From: Desulfonema limicola
GTDB lineage: Bacteria > Desulfobacterota > Desulfobacteria > Desulfobacterales > Desulfosalsimonadaceae
Direction: 5' to 3'
DNA: 9,614 bases
NCBI GenBank assembly: GCA_020722245.1
Contig: DYLE01000089.1
Coordinates: forward strand, 1-9,614
Shown piece after piece: positions 6,894 to 9,614 of the stretch (the stretch's first letter is position 1; every line of letters starts with the position of its first letter). The translations under genes and the position numbers were made by a program. The notes beneath the pieces were generated by a model, which saw only the letters and a list, made by a program, of their open reading frames with translations, was not told where the DNA came from and searched no databases.

Positions 6894-6907
6894 GTTTTCC
6901 GGAAAAC
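6894..6907. promoter_or_regulatory. Perfect 14-bp palindrome after leuD
   Basis: GTTTTCC followed directly by GGAAAAC is a perfect palindrome with no spacer, 33 nt after the leuD stop. As RNA it would fold into a weak stem with a CCGG loop and has no T-run after it, so it is a poor terminator. As DNA it could be a protein-binding site. It is separate from the larger palindrome 35 bp downstream. Confidence 0.3.
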
Positions 6908-6940
6908 CCTTTACAATTTAAAAAATGTTTAATATGGATG

Positions 6941-6968
6941 ATTACATAATCAGATTCAAAATTATAAT
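6941..6968 (+). promoter_or_regulatory. Candidate sigma-70 promoter for the acyl-CoA dehydrogenase
   Basis: A perfect TATAAT (-10) at 6963-6968 is preceded, with a 16-bp spacer, by ATTACA at 6941-6946, which matches four of six bases of TTGACA. Transcription would start near 6975, giving an approximately 77-nt leader to GTG 7052. The whole promoter lies inside the palindrome annotated at 6942-6980. A weaker alternative, TTTACA at 6910-6915, has no good -10 at normal spacing. Confidence 0.5.
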
Positions 6969-6980
6969 CAGATTATGTAA
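6942..6980. promoter_or_regulatory. 39-bp imperfect palindrome, likely operator
   Basis: TTACATAATCAGATT (6942-6956) and AATCAGATTATGTAA (6966-6980) are inverted copies matching at 14 of 15 positions around a 9-nt spacer. The inner unit AATCAGATT is itself nearly palindromic. As a result the 11-mer ATAATCAGATT also appears as a direct repeat at 6946-6956 and 6964-6974, 18 bp apart. The element covers the candidate -35 and -10 boxes, the classic arrangement for a dimeric or dimer-of-dimers repressor. I do not recognise the motif as that of a known regulator. There is no T-run and the arms are AT-rich, so it is not a terminator. Confidence 0.6.
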
Positions 6981-7051
6981 ATAAGGCGAATTTTTTAAAC
7001 ATCAACCCTTTCCGAAGGGGCAATAGGTTGCCGTGGAACAAGGAGGACTGA

Positions 7052-8200
7052 GTGGATTTTGATCTGACCAAGCAGCAGGAGATGATTCGAAAAGAGGTCC
7101 GGAAATTTGCGGAAAGCGAGATCGCGCCGGTGGCCGCGGAGCTTGACGAGGCCGAGCGGTTTTCCGTTGAGCTGACCAAAAAGATGGGCGAAATCGGGCT
7201 TTTCGGGATGTTTGTGTCCGAAAACTACGGGGGGCAGGAGTTGGACTACATCTCCTATATCATCGCGGTGGAGGAGATCGCCCGGGTGGACGGCTCCCAG
7301 GCCGCCACCATCGCCGCCGCAAACTCCCTGGGGATCGGACCGATCTATTATTTCGGGACCGAGGCGCAGAAAAAGAAATACCTGCCCAAGCTGTGCACCG
7401 GCGAGGGGCTGTGGGGATTCGGCCTGACCGAGCCCACCGCCGGGTCGGACGCCGGAGGCACCAAAACCACCGCGGTCAAGGACGGAAACGAGTGGGTCAT
7501 CAACGGCTCCAAGATATTTATCACCAACGCGGCCTGTGAACTGTCTTTGGGGGTTACGGTCCAGAGCGTGACCGGCAGAAGGCCGGACGGCAGGCCCGAG
7601 TACACCTGCTTTCTGGTCGAACACGGGACCCGGGGATTCAAGGCCGAGGCCATGCATCGGAAAATGATGTGGCGGGCCTCCAATACCGCGGAGCTCTATT
7701 TCGATGATGTCCGCGTGCCCCAGGAAAACATCCTGGGGGAGCAGGGGGGCGGGTTCCACCAGATGCTGTCCACCCTGGACGGCGGCCGGCTCTCCATCGC
7801 CGCCATGGGTCTCGGCGGCGCCCAGGGGGCGTTTGAAGGCGCGCTGAAATACGCCCAGCAGCGCGAGCAGTTCGGCAAACCCATCTGCAAATACCAGGCG
7901 GTCGCCTTTAAACTGGCGGATGCCGCCATAGAGCTGGAGTGTGCGCGCAACCTGCTGTACAAGGCCTGCTGGCTGAGGGACCATAAACGCCCCTTCCAGA
8001 AGGAAGCGGCCATGGCCAAGGTGTATTGTTCGGAACTCATGGGCCGCGTCGCCAACAATGCGGTTCAGATCCACGGGGGCTACGGCCTGATGAAGGATTA
8101 CCAGATAGAGCGGTTTTTCCGGGACCAGAAGCTTTTGGACATCGGCGAAGGGACCTCCGAGGTTCAGCGGATTGTGATCTCCCGGTTTATCGGATGCTAA
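7052..8200 (+). CDS. Acyl-CoA dehydrogenase, short/branched-chain (SCAD) type
   Basis: FAD enzyme that oxidises acyl-CoA to 2-enoyl-CoA and passes electrons to ETF in the cytoplasm. The 382 residues are the normal length for the family. Signatures are GFGLTEPTAGSDA (122-134, FAD/substrate contacts), ITNA (157-160), REQFGKPI (271-278), a C-terminal QIHGGYG (339-345) and IGEGTSEVQR (364-373). E366 in GEGTSE is the catalytic base position used by butyryl/short-chain and medium-chain enzymes. The segment TLDGGRL (241-247) has Gly where isovaleryl-CoA dehydrogenase carries its relocated Glu. The EGTHDIH ending of glutaryl-CoA dehydrogenase is absent. Substrate is therefore likely a short straight or 2-methyl-branched acyl-CoA, but this is inference. 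The GTG start at 7052 has a perfect AGGAGG (7041-7046) five bases upstream. Confidence 0.93.
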   Translation: MDFDLTKQQEMIRKEVRKFAESEIAPVAAELDEAERFSVELTKKMGEIGLFGMFVSENYGGQELDYISYIIAVEEIARVDGSQAATIAAANSLGIGPIYYFGTEAQKKKYLPKLCTGEGLWGFGLTEPTAGSDAGGTKTTAVKDGNEWVINGSKIFITNAACELSLGVTVQSVTGRRPDGRPEYTCFLVEHGTRGFKAEAMHRKMMWRASNTAELYFDDVRVPQENILGEQGGGFHQMLSTLDGGRLSIAAMGLGGAQGAFEGALKYAQQREQFGKPICKYQAVAFKLADAAIELECARNLLYKACWLRDHKRPFQKEAAMAKVYCSELMGRVANNAVQIHGGYGLMKDYQIERFFRDQKLLDIGEGTSEVQRIVISRFIGC

Positions 8201-8374
8201 ACAAAGGCTTTTTTTCACGGTTCCCGTAAGGATTGATGGAACCGCAAAAAATCAAAACTGGCTGGCAAATTAAAAAGTTCAAGATTAAGGCGTCATAAAT
8301 CCCGAGAAATGCAGCGCAACGCAGATATTGGACTTCCAGGGAACTTAGGTTTTTCAAATTCGGAAAATGAAGGA

Positions 8375-8444
8375 TTTAACCACAGAGATCACCGAGTACG
8401 CAGAAAAAATTTTATTTATTTTCTTTATGCGCTCTGTGGTAAAA
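8375..8444. repeat. CACAGAG-type inverted repeat (decayed intergenic element)
   Basis: ACCACAGAG (8379-8387) and CTCTGTGGT (8432-8440) are perfect 9-bp inverted repeats. With the flanking TTT/AAA the arms reach 12 of 13. A second, degraded unit CACCGAG (8390-8396) follows the first CACAGAG (8381-8387), and the centre is A/T-rich. From memory, tandem ACAGAG units ending in GTGGTTAA are common in intergenic DNA of Desulfobacterota and other phyla as short palindromic elements. This copy looks like a worn member, which is an inference. Confidence 0.55.
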
Positions 8445-8474
8445 ATATTTTAAAAAGATCCATAAGTTACTTAC

Positions 8475-8513
8475 TGTAAAAATACCGCATAGCGGGATAA
8501 ATCGCTTTTTACA
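8475..8513 (+). promoter_or_regulatory. Nested, mutually exclusive hairpins, terminator/attenuator-like
   Basis: Outer arms TGTAAAAA (8475-8482) and TTTTTACA (8506-8513) are perfect inverted repeats. Inside, CCGC/GCGG (8485-8488 with 8492-8495, ATA loop) competes for the same bases with AGCGG/TCGCT (8491-8495 with 8502-8506, one G-T wobble, 6-nt loop). The second stem runs directly into TTTTT (8506-8510), the form of a small intrinsic terminator. The element ends about 42 nt before the enoyl-CoA hydratase start. It may end the acd transcript or act as an attenuator. The stems are short, so confidence is limited. Confidence 0.35.
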
Positions 8514-8526
8514 AATTCATCAAGGG

Positions 8527-8541
8527 TTGACCTCAAGTCAA
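8527..8541. promoter_or_regulatory. TTGAC/GTCAA inverted repeat next to a ribosome binding site
   Basis: TTGAC, a five-base CTCAA loop, then GTCAA form a perfect short inverted repeat ending 3 nt before the GGAGG (8545-8549) of the next gene. It could be an operator half-site pair or a small RNA stem that affects ribosome access. It is too short to be sure it is not chance. Confidence 0.25.
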
Positions 8542-8555
8542 AACGGAGGAGAAGG

Positions 8556-9338
8556 ATGACGGAAAACGTCTTAACGGTGGATATCAAGGATCAGATCGCT
8601 GTGTTCACCTTGAATCGGCCCGAGGTGATGAACTCCATCAACTTTGCGCTGCTGCATGCCCTGGAAAGGGCGGTGGCGGATGTCCGCTTCAATCCGGAGG
8701 TGCGGGTGGTCATCATCACCGGAGCCGGTGAAAAGGCGTTCTGCGCGGGCGCGGATTTAAAGGAACGGATTACCCTAAGCGAGCTGGAGGTCAGGCGGTT
8801 TATTTATACGATCCGGACGCTGTTTACCGACATCGAGTCCCTCAACAAGCCGGTGATCGCCGCGGTGAACGGCGTGGCCCTGGGCGGCGGAACCGAACTG
8901 GCGCTGGCCTGCGATATCCGGATCGCATCCATGAATGCGACCATGGGGCTTACGGAGACGCGGCTCGCGATCATTCCGGGCGCGGGTGGAACCCAGCGGT
9001 TGCCGAGGCTGATCGGCCGGGGCCGGGCAAAGGAGCTGATTTTCACCGGCCGCCGGGTGGATGCCAAGGAGGCGCTGGAGATCAACCTGGTCAACCGGAT
9101 CTGCGAACCGGGGCTTTTGATGGCGGAGTCCCAGAAAATGGCAGCTCAGATCTGCGAAGGGGGGCCCATCGCCATTGAGCAGGCGAAATACGCCATTGAC
9201 GCCGGCCTGGAAACCGACCTGCGCACCGGGCTGACCATTGAATCCAATGCCTACTGGATCACCATTCCCACCCAGGACCGGCTGGAGGGGCTGGCCGCGT
9301 TTAGGGAAAAAAGAAAGCCGGTTTACAAGGGCAAATAG
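8556..9338 (+). CDS. Enoyl-CoA hydratase/isomerase (crotonase) family, AUH/methylglutaconyl-CoA hydratase-like
   Basis: Adds water across the double bond of a 2-enoyl-CoA in the cytoplasm. It has 260 residues, the standard crotonase length. The oxyanion-hole segments are AFCAGADLK (61-69) and NGVALGGGTE (105-114). Both catalytic glutamates are present: E114 (GGGTE) and E134 (TETRL), 20 residues apart as in rat crotonase Glu144/Glu164. It should therefore be a true hydratase. The run from LTETRLAIIPGAGG to the end, including TIPTQDRLEGLAAFREKRKP (236-255), closely recalls human AUH, a 3-methylglutaconyl-CoA hydratase. That comparison is from memory. Crotonyl-CoA or another short enoyl-CoA remains possible. 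The ATG 8556 start is 6 nt after GGAGG. The next gene, a carboxyltransferase subunit, starts 60 nt downstream, which supports a carboxylated CoA-ester pathway. Confidence 0.92.
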   Translation: MTENVLTVDIKDQIAVFTLNRPEVMNSINFALLHALERAVADVRFNPEVRVVIITGAGEKAFCAGADLKERITLSELEVRRFIYTIRTLFTDIESLNKPVIAAVNGVALGGGTELALACDIRIASMNATMGLTETRLAIIPGAGGTQRLPRLIGRGRAKELIFTGRRVDAKEALEINLVNRICEPGLLMAESQKMAAQICEGGPIAIEQAKYAIDAGLETDLRTGLTIESNAYWITIPTQDRLEGLAAFREKRKPVYKGK

Positions 9339-9398
9339 CAAGAGTTAGAGGCCTAAGGGTTGATTGTGATTCGGCCTTAAAAAAAGACCAAAGGAAGC

Positions 9399-9614
9399 AT
9401 GATGGATAGCAGCAGCAATCCCAACCGGGTATTCTGGGAGAACGAAGAGAAGAAGCTGGACGAGCGGGTGCATGAGGCCATGTGGCCCGGCGGCGAAAAG
9501 GCCGTGGAGCGGCTGCGCAAGCAGGGAAAACGGCCGGTGCGGGAGCTGATTCAGATCCTCATCGATCCGGGCACCGAGTTTTATGAGCTGTCCCGGATCG
9601 CAGGGTTCGGCATG
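9399..9614 (+). CDS. Acyl-CoA carboxylase/decarboxylase carboxyltransferase subunit (3' truncated by window)
   Basis: 72 residues are visible and the frame runs off the end of the window. Family members are about 510-590 residues. The N-terminus shows the usual entry to the carboxyltransferase domain: a helical lead, then ERLRKQGKRPVRELIQILID (37-56), PGTEFYELS (57-65) and AGFGM (68-72). These match the beta subunits of 3-methylcrotonyl-/propionyl-CoA carboxylases and related sodium-pump decarboxylase alpha subunits. The substrate cannot be read from this part. MCC-beta-like is plausible given the AUH-like hydratase upstream, and glutaconyl-CoA decarboxylase-type is the alternative. Two adjacent in-frame ATGs (9399 and 9402) follow AAGGA (9391-9395), and 9402 has the better spacing. 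It lies 60 nt after the hydratase with no terminator seen between, so they are likely one operon. Confidence 0.85.
   Translation, partial: MMDSSSNPNRVFWENEEKKLDERVHEAMWPGGEKAVERLRKQGKRPVRELIQILIDPGTEFYELSRIAGFGM

Larger units (their letters stand above)
8201..8555. other. 355-bp AT-rich non-coding gap with repeats and hairpins
   Basis: No credible gene is seen on either strand. Just after the acd stop, CGGTTCC (8218-8224) and GGAACCG (8238-8244) form a 7-bp stem with a 13-nt loop. A T-run precedes it and A's follow it, so it is only a weak terminator candidate. The middle (8375-8444) is a CACAGAG-type inverted repeat, and the end holds the structures at 8475-8513 and 8527-8541. The gap is unusually long for genes in one pathway and looks like an insertion site for small repeats. 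Confidence 0.6.

Noticed and set aside
6910..6938. Second promoter with TTTACA as -35
   Set aside because: The only -10 at 17-bp spacing is TATGGA (three of six matches). The embedded TATAAT at 6963 is far better.
6995..8218. Long open frame on the minus strand (407 codons) opposite acd
   Set aside because: It is the antisense shadow of a clear acyl-CoA dehydrogenase. Its composition is low-complexity Gly/Pro/Leu/His-rich, with no recognisable domain.
8218..8244. CGGTTCC/GGAACCG stem as the acd terminator
   Set aside because: The stem is only 7 bp with a 13-nt loop and is followed by A's rather than T's. The T-run lies before it.
9349..9379. AGGCC/GGCCT and TAAGG/CCTTA inverted repeats between the hydratase and carboxyltransferase genes
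   Set aside because: Stems are 5 bp with long loops and are followed by A's, so this is not a terminator and is probably chance.

Overview
The window looks like chromosomal DNA of an anaerobic, sulfate-reducer-like member of the Desulfobacterota (old Deltaproteobacteria, for example a Desulfosarcina/Desulfococcus relative). This is an inference from gene content: a DUF3786 protein, a LeuC2-type hydro-lyase pair, a CoA-ester catabolic cluster and a CACAGAG-type intergenic repeat. Coding DNA is fairly GC-rich and the two main intergenic gaps are AT-rich. All recognised genes lie on the + strand. No rRNA, tRNA, IS element, phage gene or CRISPR array was seen.

Region A (1-2300) is a protein-turnover pair. 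It holds the last 533 codons of clpA, the unfoldase of the ClpAP protease, followed 14 nt later by aat, the leucyl/phenylalanyl-tRNA-protein transferase that makes the N-degrons ClpS/ClpAP recognises.

Region B (2301-4957) is a tight run of four genes: a single-GAF-domain sensor-like protein, an atypical protein-kinase-like protein, a universal-stress-protein homologue with a degenerate nucleotide motif, and a DUF3786 protein. Gaps inside the run are 3, 17 and 0 nt, so it probably forms one transcript, perhaps continuing from clpA-aat. The combination reads like an uncharacterised signalling module and is the best novelty candidate here.

Region C (5040-6861) is a leuC-leuD pair with a 1-nt gap, encoding the two subunits of a [4Fe-4S] 3-isopropylmalate dehydratase-family enzyme. 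A strong GC-rich hairpin lies just upstream of leuC.

Region D (6862-9614) is a CoA-ester catabolic cluster: a short-chain-type acyl-CoA dehydrogenase, a 355-bp repeat- and hairpin-rich gap, an enoyl-CoA hydratase resembling AUH/3-methylglutaconyl-CoA hydratase, and the first 72 codons of a biotin-dependent carboxylase/decarboxylase carboxyltransferase subunit. The dehydrogenase promoter candidate (perfect TATAAT) lies inside a 39-bp imperfect palindrome, which suggests a dedicated repressor. The likely theme is dehydrogenation, hydration and carboxylation or decarboxylation of short or branched acyl-CoAs. Leucine/isovalerate-type or glutaryl-CoA-type pathways are candidates, but the sequence does not settle the substrate.
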